A DNA stretch of 64,000 nucleotides, taken from contig JARGPH010000010.1 in the NCBI GenBank assembly GCA_029213065.1, positions 97,740 through 161,739 on the forward strand. The letters are read 5' to 3'. The notes below the pieces were generated by a model. That model was not told where the DNA came from, ran no database searches, and saw nothing but the letters and a program-made list of their open reading frames with translations. Below, piece after piece: positions 43,866-52,325 of the stretch; the first letter of the stretch is position 1, and each line of letters begins with the position of its first letter. The stretch is from Verrucomicrobiales bacterium. GTDB lineage: Bacteria > Verrucomicrobiota > Verrucomicrobiia > Verrucomicrobiales > DEV007. A program made the translations under genes and the position numbers.

Positions 43866-43946
43866 ATATCCTTCAACGAACTCAACAGCGTCGAGCACTA
43901 CATCATTCAGAAGCTCAGCGTCGTGAATGTGACCATTGGCCACTAA
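43866..43946 (+). pseudogene. Fragment of the hsdR 5' end, copy A
   Basis: In frame, the segment reads SFNELNSVEHYI (then IQKLSVVNVTIGH) and stops at 43946. The first twelve residues are identical to the N-terminus of the complete HsdR at 47376. The start codon has become ATA. About 30 bp of leader (CTGAACCCGATCACCCGCC) precedes it, so this is the original hsdS-hsdR junction, cut after 26 codons. It cannot make a functional product. The next gene starts 3 bp later. Confidence 0.85.
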
Positions 43947-43949
43947 CCG

Positions 43950-44636
43950 ATGAAATCACCAATCCTAAATATCGTAAAGAAGACACGTAAAGACCTGTCG
44001 GGTTATCTTTGGTATTTCTGCCGCGAAGACAGACAGCCTGAGCAGACAATTCTCAAGATCCTGGCGGATAAGAAAATTCTCGCAGGCGAAGACTGGGACA
44101 CAAAAAAGCATGTTACCTGCTTCACGGAAGCTCCTTTGGAAGAGATGAGGAAACAAGCGATCCCACTGCGAGGTGCAGGCTATAAAAGGCTCAGTTTGTA
44201 TGGTGTCGGTTTCAGCAAAAAATTCATTTTCGCAAATGGAGGATTACCGGTGATCTATCAGCCGCGATCCGATCTTGATGCTTTGCCTCCCGAACTCAAG
44301 TGGCGACATGTGGATTTGGACCTGAGTAACGATCAAGGTAACGATTATTCTTGGCAGAGAGAATGGAGGATCAACGGTAATCTGGATTTTCAGTCTGCCT
44401 GCCGGGAGGCGATCGTGATTGTTCCTGAGGCAGGCAACTATGAAGGAGAACTATACAATATTGAGGAGGATGGAGAATACGTAGACGGTGAGATGGTTTC
44501 TTCCGCGTCAATGAAGGTATTTTGGAACTTTGTCTCCTTGGACTGGTTGCCGCAGCCTCTTGATGACTCAGCCATCGAAGTGGTGATGATGAAGGAGAAT
44601 CTGCACCTTTACCCGCCCACCCAAAAGCCAGATTAA
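43950..44636 (+). CDS. CFTEAP-motif protein in the hsdS-hsdR gap (cargo)
   Basis: A 228-residue soluble protein between two hsdR fragments. Its start is 3 bp after the first fragment. The pattern YLWYFCREDRQPEQTILKIL, then VTCFTEAPLEEM, then YGVGFSKKFIF resembles the DUF2971-like group (a Cys-Phe-Thr strand followed by a YGxxF block), so it may be a distant relative of the protein encoded at 40373; this is inferred from motifs. The catalytic role is unknown. G+C is clearly lower than in the hsd genes, which suggests separate transfer. Confidence 0.7.
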   Translation: MKSPILNIVKKTRKDLSGYLWYFCREDRQPEQTILKILADKKILAGEDWDTKKHVTCFTEAPLEEMRKQAIPLRGAGYKRLSLYGVGFSKKFIFANGGLPVIYQPRSDLDALPPELKWRHVDLDLSNDQGNDYSWQREWRINGNLDFQSACREAIVIVPEAGNYEGELYNIEEDGEYVDGEMVSSASMKVFWNFVSLDWLPQPLDDSAIEVVMMKENLHLYPPTQKPD

Positions 44637-44665
44637 CTCACCCACCTGAACACGATCACCCGCCT

Positions 44666-44863
44666 ATGCCCTTCAACGAACTCAACAGCGTCGAGCACTA
44701 CATCGTCAGCAAGCTCAGTGGAGTGAATCTGAACTTCGCTGACTCGTCATCTTCGATCGTGAAGAAAGACGCCACGCCCTACGGATCGTTCCCGTGGCAG
44801 GATCGTCCCGCCGAAGCCCTGAACCGACCGACCAAGTCCTTCTGCGCAAGGCCAATTGGTTGA
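44666..44863 (+). pseudogene. Fragment of the hsdR 5' end, copy B
   Basis: MPFNELNSVEHYIVSKLSG starts a 65-codon frame that follows HsdR (47376) to residue 56 with about 80% identity. A 4-bp loss at LNRPT then shifts the frame; the DNA stays similar to about 44862. The leader CTGAAC(A)CGATCACCCGCC before the ATG is shared with copy A, exactly 800 bp away. The ATG is intact, but the product would be a truncated peptide. It separates two cargo genes. Confidence 0.85.
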
Positions 44864-44914
44864 AAAGTTGGTCCTCCAAAGTGGCCTTTCAAGAACTGTA
44901 ACTTTCGGAACGGT

Positions 44915-47344
44915 ATGTTTGTCTTAGATGATTTTTTAATTGGACTTGCCAGTAGTGCGATTGTTTCGGCAGTAGCCGAATCAAGAAAACAGGCAAATGA
45001 GGAGCAATCAAAGTCAATCCTCGAACACCGGAAACAACTGGAACTCCGCTCTGAATTTACAGATTTGGTTAAGCCGTTTGTTGACGAGGCGTTTTCTGAT
45101 TTTCAATTGCAGGTGGACTTGCAGAGCTTTTTATTGAACCTGGAGGTAGAATCCGCGATCAGGGAAAAGTTGGCTGAGCAGGCTTGCGAGTTAAAATGGT
45201 CCGATTCAGCAATTGTCGTGGCTGCAAATCTGCCGGAGGATTTCGGCCTGATTGAACAGTTTGAGGATTTCATTGGGCGTCTCGTGAATGCAACGAAACG
45301 AGCCTTGAGCCAAAATCAGGATCAGTTTAATGAAGCCGCCTCCAATGCGCTCCAAAATATTCAAACCGGGATGGCGGATTTGAAAGTTGTAGCGGAAGCC
45401 ACCAACGAAGGAATCAATGATCTTAAGAGTGACGTTTCGTCACTTCGAAAAATGTTGGAAAGGCAGCTCCCAGAACTGCCCACGCCGACTGGAGATGTCA
45501 GCCAGGTTCCGGTTTCAGTAATCAAGGATAAATACAAAAGTGACTACGAGCGATTGATGGATCTGCTCGATCAAAACCAGTGCGGTCGAGTTGAAGAAGA
45601 CGCCACATTCCTGCTGCAGCAAATTGAAGGCGACCAGCAATACTTGGAACCAAAATTGAAAGCAGGCGCTTTAACGTGCCGCGCATCCGCTCGCCTCTTC
45701 ACCGGGAAAATCGCTGAAGCCAATGAAGACTTCTTTGCAGCTTTTGAAACCGAGAAAGTCCCGGCCACGATCAACAATTGCATTTTGGCTCTAATTCGAA
45801 GAAAGGAATGGAATGCGGCTAAAGAAGTTTTTCAGGAGCATGGGCCGGAAATAAAGGATTCGATGACCTATTCCTTGATTGAAGCGGATTTTCTGACCTA
45901 CGATGGTAACATCCAGGACGGGTTTGAGCGTGTTGAAAAGTTGGCCCCTCAATCTCCTTCAGACCATTTCGCGATAGCGGAATTCTATTTTTTCAATCAA
46001 CGATACGACAAAGTTGAAGCCCATGCCAGAGAGGCGCTCGAAATTTCAAAGAATTCGGCGATCGGGAAATATTTCCTGGGTTTAGGAATCGGCTATCCTT
46101 TTGTAAATTCTCCTTCTGCCAGATTCTCGACGCCAGAAGTAGCTGCAAAAATAGAAGAATCGATTGAGCTCTTGGAAGCGGCCGGGAAGGATCTTAGCGC
46201 TAAAGGGGAACATATATTTTTGACCTTCATTGCCGAGACGCTTGCGAACCTTTACGTGCGTTTGGGGAAAGGGGACGTGGGTTTAAATCAGCTCGATGAG
46301 GCAATTGAACGAAATCCAGACTCTCAGTCCCTTCTCGATCGAAAGCACCGCGTTCTTGTTTTCGAAAGAAGAAATGAGGAAGCGGTACAGACGGCGAGAT
46401 TGCTTCTCGAGAAGGAGGATTCACCCAGAGCTCATCTCCGAGAACCGTGGGTATATGCCATGGACGATGATTTTGAATCGGCATTTCAGGCATTAAATGA
46501 AGCAGAAAAAAATTGCTCAACGATCCGTGAGGATTCCGATTATTTTGTCCTTTTTGGCGTGATCCACATGAATGGATCCACAAAGGATCTCGATCTTGCA
46601 ATCCAGACATTAACGGAGGGACTGGAAACGCATCAGGACAACATCAATCTCCTTATTATGCGCGCCCGGGCTTTCAAGGAGATCGGTGATCGGGACAATA
46701 CCCGAAGAGACCTGGGAGCAGCGCTTGCCCTGGATCCTGGCGAGGAGGATTTTCGCGAAGCCGCCAGGATCTACGGATCAATTCGTGACTGGGAGGAAGT
46801 CGATTCGATTTTTTCGACTAGAGTCCCAGTCACCTCTGGGGTCGATCCTTGTTTTGATTTGGCATTCGATGGTGCAGTGTTTGCGGAAAACAATGCGGAG
46901 GCAGAAAGGATGATTGACCTGATTGATGAATCAAATCCGCTTATTCACCAAATACGCGAGAGCGAGGCTGACTTTTATGCCCGCACCGGTAAATTTGCCG
47001 ATGCGGATAGAATCTTGAAGGCGCTGCCCACAGTTTCGAAGCGAGCAAGTAACAATCTTGCTGTGAGTTTCGCAAAAGCGGGGCGGCATGAAAAAGCATT
47101 TGAGACCCTTCGACCCTGCCTAATCGCCCCTAATGACCCCGAGTTTCCTCTTTTTGCAGCGAAGTTAAAATTAGAGTTAAACGAAAATTCAGACGCATTA
47201 TTATTCCTTTGTAGTGCTTACGATTTGGATCCATCGCATCCGGAAACGCGATCGCTTTTTATCCAAGTTGCAAATGTTAAGATGGAAGAAGGCGAGATCT
47301 TGACGTTCCAAGAACAGTGGATCCTCGCGGAGATCAATACCTAA
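44915..47344 (+). CDS. Large TPR-repeat protein in the hsdS-hsdR gap (cargo)
   Basis: An 809-residue protein of low G+C. A short hydrophobic N-terminal segment (FLIGLASSAIVSAVAES) and helical/coiled-coil stretches (to about 190) are followed by a solenoid of tetratricopeptide-like repeats to the C-terminus (for example RYDKVEAHAREALEIS and DKVEAH; ALALDPGEEDFREAARIYG). Catalytic motifs are not seen. Repeat proteins of this size occur as sensors or scaffolds in defence loci, but no known system is recognised here. It is bounded by the hsdR fragment B and the complete hsdR, whose start is 31 bp after its stop. Confidence 0.75.
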   Translation: MFVLDDFLIGLASSAIVSAVAESRKQANEEQSKSILEHRKQLELRSEFTDLVKPFVDEAFSDFQLQVDLQSFLLNLEVESAIREKLAEQACELKWSDSAIVVAANLPEDFGLIEQFEDFIGRLVNATKRALSQNQDQFNEAASNALQNIQTGMADLKVVAEATNEGINDLKSDVSSLRKMLERQLPELPTPTGDVSQVPVSVIKDKYKSDYERLMDLLDQNQCGRVEEDATFLLQQIEGDQQYLEPKLKAGALTCRASARLFTGKIAEANEDFFAAFETEKVPATINNCILALIRRKEWNAAKEVFQEHGPEIKDSMTYSLIEADFLTYDGNIQDGFERVEKLAPQSPSDHFAIAEFYFFNQRYDKVEAHAREALEISKNSAIGKYFLGLGIGYPFVNSPSARFSTPEVAAKIEESIELLEAAGKDLSAKGEHIFLTFIAETLANLYVRLGKGDVGLNQLDEAIERNPDSQSLLDRKHRVLVFERRNEEAVQTARLLLEKEDSPRAHLREPWVYAMDDDFESAFQALNEAEKNCSTIREDSDYFVLFGVIHMNGSTKDLDLAIQTLTEGLETHQDNINLLIMRARAFKEIGDRDNTRRDLGAALALDPGEEDFREAARIYGSIRDWEEVDSIFSTRVPVTSGVDPCFDLAFDGAVFAENNAEAERMIDLIDESNPLIHQIRESEADFYARTGKFADADRILKALPTVSKRASNNLAVSFAKAGRHEKAFETLRPCLIAPNDPEFPLFAAKLKLELNENSDALLFLCSAYDLDPSHPETRSLFIQVANVKMEEGEILTFQEQWILAEINT

Positions 47345-47375
47345 AAGAACTAGGCTTACTTTTCAGTTATAACCC

Positions 47376-50363
47376 ATGTCCTTCAACGAACTCAACAGCG
47401 TCGAGCACTACATCGTCAGCAAGCTCAGCGGCGTCAATCTGAACGCCGCCGCCTCCCCATCCTCAATCGTGAAGGAAGACGGGGCGACCTATGGCTCTTT
47501 CCACTGGCAATACCGCTCCGCCGCCGAGCTGAACCGACCCACCGACCAAGTCTTGCTGGAAGGCGAATTGCGGGAGGCCCTCATCCGGATCAATCCCGAG
47601 ATCGCCGCCAACCCGACCTTCGCCGACGAGGTCATCTACAAACTCCGCGCCATCTTCGTGGCCGCCCACCAGACCGGCCTCGTCCGGGCCAACGAGGAGT
47701 TCCACGCCTGGCTCACCGGCGAGAAGACGATGCCCTTCGGCGAAAACAACCAGCACGTCCCGGTGCGCTTGATCGATTTCGACACCCTCGACAACAACCG
47801 CTTCGTCGTCACCAACCAGTATGCGGTGAAGGCGCTGGAGACGAAGATCCCGGACATCGTTCTCCTCATCAATGGCATCCCCGTCGTCGTCGGCGAGGCC
47901 AAGACTCCCATCCGCCCCTCGGTGAGCTGGCTCGATGGCGCTCACGAGGTGCACAACATCTACGAGAACAGCGTTCCCCAGCTCTTCGTGCCGAACTTGC
48001 TCTCCTTCGCCACCGAGGGTAAGGAACTCTACTACGGCTCGGTGCGCTGCCCGCTCGAGTTCTGGTCGCCCTGGCGGCTGGAGAGCGAGGAAGAGGCGCT
48101 CGTCCAGCAGATGGGGCTCGGCGAAGTGGGCAAACAACTGACCGACCTGCTCCACCCGCGCCGGCTCCTCGACCTGCTCCGGAATTTCTGCGTCTTCACC
48201 TCCGACAAGAAAAAGCGCCGCATCAAGATCATCTGTCGCTACCAGCAATACGAGGGCACCAACAAGATCATCGACCGCGTCGTCGAGGGCCGGCTTCGCA
48301 AGGGGCTGATCTGGCATTTCCAGGGCTCCGGCAAATCGTTGCTCATGGTCTTCGCCGCCCAGAAACTGCGCAAGGCCCCCGAGCTGAAGAGCCCCACTGT
48401 GCTCATCCTCGTCGACCGCACCGACCTCGATACCCAGATCACCGGCACCTTCAACGCCGCCGACGTCGCCAACGTGGTCACCACCGACAGCATCAAGGAA
48501 CTCCACGGCCTGCTGGAGAAGGGCACTCGAAAGATTATTATAACGACCATTCACAAGTTCCGGGACGCCGGGTCGAACATGAACACCCGGGACAACGTCA
48601 TCGTCATGGTCGACGAAGCGCACCGCACCCAGGAAGGCGATCTCGGTCGCCAGATGCGGGCCGCGCTGCCGAATGCCTTTCTCTTCGGTCTCACCGGCAC
48701 CCCGGTCAACAAGGCCGACAAGAACACTTTCTGGGCCTTTGGCGAGGAGGAGGACGAAGGCGGCTACATGTCCCGTTATTCCTTCCAAGACTCGATCCGG
48801 GATAGGGCGACCTTACCGCTGCACTTCGAGCCCCGGCTCGTGGATGTGCACGTGGACTCCGAGACGCTCGACGAGGCCTACCGCCAACTCACCGAGTCCG
48901 CCTCCCTCAGCGACGAGGAAGCCGACGCCCTCAGTCAGAAGGCGGCGAAGATGTCCGCCTTTCTCAAGTCCCCCGAACGGGTCCAGACCATCGTTGAAGA
49001 CATCGCCAAGCACTTCCAGGAGAAGGTCGATCCCCACGGCTTCAAGGCCATGATCGTGACCCCGGACCGCTTCGGCTGCGTCGAATACAAGGAACGGCTC
49101 GACCCCATCCTCGGCGAGCAGACCAGTGCCGTGGTCATTTCCACCAACGCCAACGACGATCTTGAGTTCAAGCAGAAGTGGGCACTGGAGAAGGACGCCC
49201 AGGAGAAACTGCTGGAGCGGTTCAATGCCAAGGATGATCCGCTCAAAATCCTCATCGTCACCGCCAAGCTCTTGACCGGCTTCGACGCGCCCATTCTCCA
49301 GACGATGTATCTCGACAAGTCGCTGAAGGATCACACCCTCCTCCAGGCGATCTGCCGGACCAACCGGCTGTTCCCGGACAAGACCTTTGGCCGCATCGTC
49401 GACTACTTCGGCATCTTCGACGACGCCGCCGAAGCACTGCAATTCGACGAGAAGAGCGTGCAGCAAGTCATCACCAACCTGAAGGAGCTGGAGGAGAAAC
49501 TCCCCGAGGCCATGGCCGACTGCCTCGCCCACTTCCCGGGCGTCGATCGGACCGTGGAAGGCTTCGAGGGCCTCGAGGCCGCCCAGAACTGCATCAACAC
49601 CGATGAGAAGCGGGACGCCTTCGCCAAGGACTACGTTTTTCTTCAGAAGCTCTGGGAATCCCTTTCGCCCGCCGACTGCCTCAACGCCTACCAGGTCGAC
49701 TACCGCTGGCTCACCGGCGTCTACCAGTCCGTGAAGCCGAGCAGCGACAACATCGGCAAACTCCTCTGGCACACCCTCGGAGCCAAGACCTCCGAGCTGA
49801 TCCACGAGCACATCCACGTGAAGGGCATCGTCGACGAGATGGAGGAATACGTCCTCGACGCAGACGTCATCGACAGCATCGCCGGCAGTGGGGATCCGAA
49901 GAAGGTGAAGCGGCTGGAGAAGGAACTCGCCAAGCGCCTCAAGAAGCACGGCGACGATCCCCGTTTCAAAGACCTCAGCGAGCGCCTCGAAAAACTCCGC
50001 GACAAGGCCGAGCAGGGCCTGATTCAGAGCATCGAGTTTGTGAAGGAACTCTGCAAGATCGCCCAGGAAACGGTCGAGGCTGAGAAGGAAGCACTCACCG
50101 AGAAGGAACAGAAGGGAGCCAAAGCCGCTCTCACCGAACTCTTCCTCGAACTCAAAGACGAGCAGACCCCGGCCGTCGTCGAGCGCATCGTCAACGACAT
50201 CGACGAGATCGTGAAAGTCGTTCGCTACGACGGCTGGCAGGATGTTCCCTCCGGCCAGAAGGAGGTGATGAAAGCCCTCCGGAAATCACTGCTCAAATAC
50301 AAACTCCACAAGGACCAGGATTTGTTTGATAGGGCTTACGGGTATATCCGGGAGTATTATTAG
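47376..50363 (+). CDS. hsdR: Type I restriction-modification R subunit, complete
   Basis: A 995-residue restriction/translocation subunit. The nuclease domain (about 130-200) has PDIVLLINGIPVVVGEAKT, with Asp and Glu-x-Lys. The SF2 motor follows: FQGSGKSLLMVFAA (Walker A), VDEAHR (II), GLTGTPV (III). Then comes the second RecA domain with KLLTGFDAPIL and the motif VI region (QAICRTNRLFP), and an HsdR C-terminal helical domain. All key motifs are intact. Two further copies of its first 26-65 codons lie upstream. The leader seen before those copies is missing here and replaced by DNA from the end of the TPR gene. Confidence 0.93.
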   Translation: MSFNELNSVEHYIVSKLSGVNLNAAASPSSIVKEDGATYGSFHWQYRSAAELNRPTDQVLLEGELREALIRINPEIAANPTFADEVIYKLRAIFVAAHQTGLVRANEEFHAWLTGEKTMPFGENNQHVPVRLIDFDTLDNNRFVVTNQYAVKALETKIPDIVLLINGIPVVVGEAKTPIRPSVSWLDGAHEVHNIYENSVPQLFVPNLLSFATEGKELYYGSVRCPLEFWSPWRLESEEEALVQQMGLGEVGKQLTDLLHPRRLLDLLRNFCVFTSDKKKRRIKIICRYQQYEGTNKIIDRVVEGRLRKGLIWHFQGSGKSLLMVFAAQKLRKAPELKSPTVLILVDRTDLDTQITGTFNAADVANVVTTDSIKELHGLLEKGTRKIIITTIHKFRDAGSNMNTRDNVIVMVDEAHRTQEGDLGRQMRAALPNAFLFGLTGTPVNKADKNTFWAFGEEEDEGGYMSRYSFQDSIRDRATLPLHFEPRLVDVHVDSETLDEAYRQLTESASLSDEEADALSQKAAKMSAFLKSPERVQTIVEDIAKHFQEKVDPHGFKAMIVTPDRFGCVEYKERLDPILGEQTSAVVISTNANDDLEFKQKWALEKDAQEKLLERFNAKDDPLKILIVTAKLLTGFDAPILQTMYLDKSLKDHTLLQAICRTNRLFPDKTFGRIVDYFGIFDDAAEALQFDEKSVQQVITNLKELEEKLPEAMADCLAHFPGVDRTVEGFEGLEAAQNCINTDEKRDAFAKDYVFLQKLWESLSPADCLNAYQVDYRWLTGVYQSVKPSSDNIGKLLWHTLGAKTSELIHEHIHVKGIVDEMEEYVLDADVIDSIAGSGDPKKVKRLEKELAKRLKKHGDDPRFKDLSERLEKLRDKAEQGLIQSIEFVKELCKIAQETVEAEKEALTEKEQKGAKAALTELFLELKDEQTPAVVERIVNDIDEIVKVVRYDGWQDVPSGQKEVMKALRKSLLKYKLHKDQDLFDRAYGYIREYY

Positions 50364-51112
50364 TGAGTAAAGTCTGCATCGATCATGTATCTACCGTCAT
50401 CTTCATGAACGAACGCCCATTTCAGCCCTCTCCCATCATTCGAGAATGCCTGAGCTGGAAGTTGGCAACAGAATTCATGCGAAGACACCCGGAATATGGA
50501 ACGCTGATCGAAGCCCATCCCGGCGGCGGTCAATACGATTGCCTCGCATTTTACCGTAACGGCAAGATGTCCCTCGCAATTAACCGGGTTGGATCAATCA
50601 CCCTGCTGAAAGACGGTTCCATGCCACCCATCGATTTCACCCAAGTGTGGCAGAGAGGATTGGAGGAATCTGGCATTGAACGCGTTCTAAACGAAATGTC
50701 TGAGTTGGTGCGATTACCAGTCCCTACCCCCTTACCTTCGACAACAAGGGAAACCCTCACCAACCGGGTCATCACAATGATCATGTGCGCGATGATTTTC
50801 GACAAGCGTGTCTGGCAGTGCTTCAATGGACAGGAGGATACTTCCGGATATGGCGACCAGGGAAAGCGTGACAAGTGGTTCGACCAGTTTCCGGCAGCAA
50901 GAGAACAGCGACGGAAGTTCGAAACTGAGAATTCGGTGAAACTACCCAGATATCAATTTTGGTTTATTCATCGCAATCAAAAGCCCGTAACCTGCCTTTC
51001 GAAGGAAGCTTTTTGGTATCCCCGGACCGGGTCACCTGTTGACTTGATGGCGAAGTATCGCAAAGACGCGACAATCGAAAGTCTGGCAGCCAGTATTCTA
51101 GCGACATTTTGA
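50363..51112 (+). CDS. Unknown protein directly after hsdR
   Basis: A 249-residue protein from a GTG that overlaps the hsdR stop by one base, with GGGAG 9 bp before it. An ATG at 50405 is the alternative. The first half has ECLSWKLATEFMRRHP, then LIEAHPGGGQYDCLAFYRN and LAINRVGSI, a mixed alpha/beta fold found in other proteins beside type I systems, as far as I recall; it has no named function. The second half is Arg/Lys-rich, with aromatic residues near the end. Lower G+C than hsdR suggests it is a further accessory gene. Confidence 0.65.
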   Translation: MSKVCIDHVSTVIFMNERPFQPSPIIRECLSWKLATEFMRRHPEYGTLIEAHPGGGQYDCLAFYRNGKMSLAINRVGSITLLKDGSMPPIDFTQVWQRGLEESGIERVLNEMSELVRLPVPTPLPSTTRETLTNRVITMIMCAMIFDKRVWQCFNGQEDTSGYGDQGKRDKWFDQFPAAREQRRKFETENSVKLPRYQFWFIHRNQKPVTCLSKEAFWYPRTGSPVDLMAKYRKDATIESLAASILATF

Positions 51113-51222
51113 TCACGTAGATGCTCTAGAGCCAGCCTACTACTCCACTTACCAGCTATTAGCCCCCTCGAATCCCCCACCACCCCGACTCCGAATCCCA
51201 CCCCATCGCGTAACCTCCGGGG

Positions 51223-51924
51223 ATGAGTAAAGAAATTCTAGTAGTGGGTGGCAGTTCCGGTGTGGGCCTTGAGGTGGTCAAGGTCCTCGCTGATCTCGGG
51301 GACACCGTTTACACCGCCTCCCGCAATGACAGTGAATCGCCGCAGTCAGAGTTGGTCTCGTATCAGACTTACGATGTGACCGATCCGGATTCAAAACTAC
51401 ACCTGCCGGAGAAGCTGGACGGACTCGTTTACTGTCCCGGAACGATTCTTTTAAAGCCGTTTCATCAATTCTCCGATGAGGAATTCCAACACGATCTGGA
51501 GGTCAACTACCTCGGGGCGATTCGCGCGATTCGCTCCGCGCTCGGCTCGTTGAAACGCGCGGAAATGGCTTCCATCGTTCTCTTCTCGACCGTCGCGGTG
51601 CAGACAGGACTGCCGTTTCACGCCAGCATTTCAGGAGCGAAGGGAGCGGTCGAGGGCCTGACGCGCGCCCTCGCCGCGGAACTTTCGCCGAAGATACGGG
51701 TCAACTGCCTCGCCCTCTCCCTGACCGACACCCCGCTCGCCTCGAAACTGCTCAGTAGCGATGAAAAGCGCAAGGCATTGGAGGAACGGCATCCTCTCAA
51801 GCGGCTCGGGAATCCTGCGGAAGTCGCGAAAACGGCTGCCTTTCTCCTCGGCGGTGATTCCGGATTTATGACCGGTCAAATTCTGCAGATCGACGGCGGC
51901 ATCTCGAGTCTCAAACTGCTCTAG
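51223..51924 (+). CDS. SDR-family oxidoreductase lacking the catalytic Tyr
   Basis: A 233-residue Rossmann-fold protein with the cofactor motif GGSSGVG, NYLG, and IRVNCLALSLTDTPLA. The catalytic Ser is in LFSTVAV. The YxxxK motif is degenerate: the stretch HASISGAKGAVEGL keeps Lys but has Ile at the Tyr position. Members of such a subfamily exist with HASIxxAK, so it is probably a real variant with altered chemistry or a non-enzymatic role. It is outside the restriction operon, 110 bp after it. Confidence 0.85.
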   Translation: MSKEILVVGGSSGVGLEVVKVLADLGDTVYTASRNDSESPQSELVSYQTYDVTDPDSKLHLPEKLDGLVYCPGTILLKPFHQFSDEEFQHDLEVNYLGAIRAIRSALGSLKRAEMASIVLFSTVAVQTGLPFHASISGAKGAVEGLTRALAAELSPKIRVNCLALSLTDTPLASKLLSSDEKRKALEERHPLKRLGNPAEVAKTAAFLLGGDSGFMTGQILQIDGGISSLKLL

Positions 51925-51984
51925 GAGATCGCGAAAGCGCTATTCCCGGTATTTTCGGTCCAGCAGGGTCTCTATCGAGCGGAT

Positions 51985-52014
51985 AGAAAAAACGTACGCA
52001 GAGAGGGATTTGAA
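51985..52014. repeat. Duplicated 3' end of tRNA-Val (candidate att scar)
   Basis: Thirty bases match 52153-52182 with one mismatch. Twenty of them correspond to the 3' end of the tRNA-Val gene (acceptor and T-arm strands), the other ten to its downstream flank. A copied tRNA 3' end is the usual footprint of integrase-mediated insertion. Only 138 bp lie between the copies and no integrase is present. Confidence 0.6.
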
Positions 52015-52162
52015 TTGTCTGATCCGCTGCGCTTCACCGACCTGCAAGTTTGCGCTTCGCGGATGTTGAATCCGGTGTGAGACACCTGAGGCAGTCCCGA
52101 CCGGGGTCGGGCTGACGAACGATCAACCCTCTTTTGCCTGACGGGTCCCTTGAGAAAAAACG

Positions 52163-52234
52163 TACGCGGAGAGGGATTTGAACCCCCGACCAACTCGGTG
52201 TAAACGAGCCGCTCTACCACTGAGCTATCCACGC
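52163..52234 (-). tRNA. tRNA-Val (anticodon TAC)
   Basis: A cloverleaf of 72 nt can be folded: acceptor stem GCGTGGA with TCCGCGT, D-arm AGCTCAGTGGTAGAGC, anticodon stem GCTCG/CGAGT with loop TTTACAC (anticodon TAC), and T-arm GGTTCAAATCC. The discriminator base is A, and CCA is not encoded. It reads GTA codons and probably the other valine codons by wobble. Confidence 0.93.
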
Positions 52235-52325
52235 ATTGTTTTGGGAAGGGCGTGAAGGTAATACGTTTTTTTCAGCCTTCAACCAAAAGTAATAAAGAAA
52301 TTCTCACAGAGGAATTTTCCCCGGA

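Noticed and set aside
44666..44863. Small independent gene of 65 codons
   Set aside because: It is the truncated, frameshifted 5' end of hsdR, as shown by identity to the intact gene at 47376.
47463..48788. 441-codon minus-strand open frame opposite hsdR
   Set aside because: It is the antisense of a strongly G+C-biased gene. The complete motifs of HsdR are on the plus strand.
51972..52232. Minus-strand open frame of 86 codons across the tRNA region
   Set aside because: It translates the tRNA-Val gene and its duplicated 3' end; not a protein gene.
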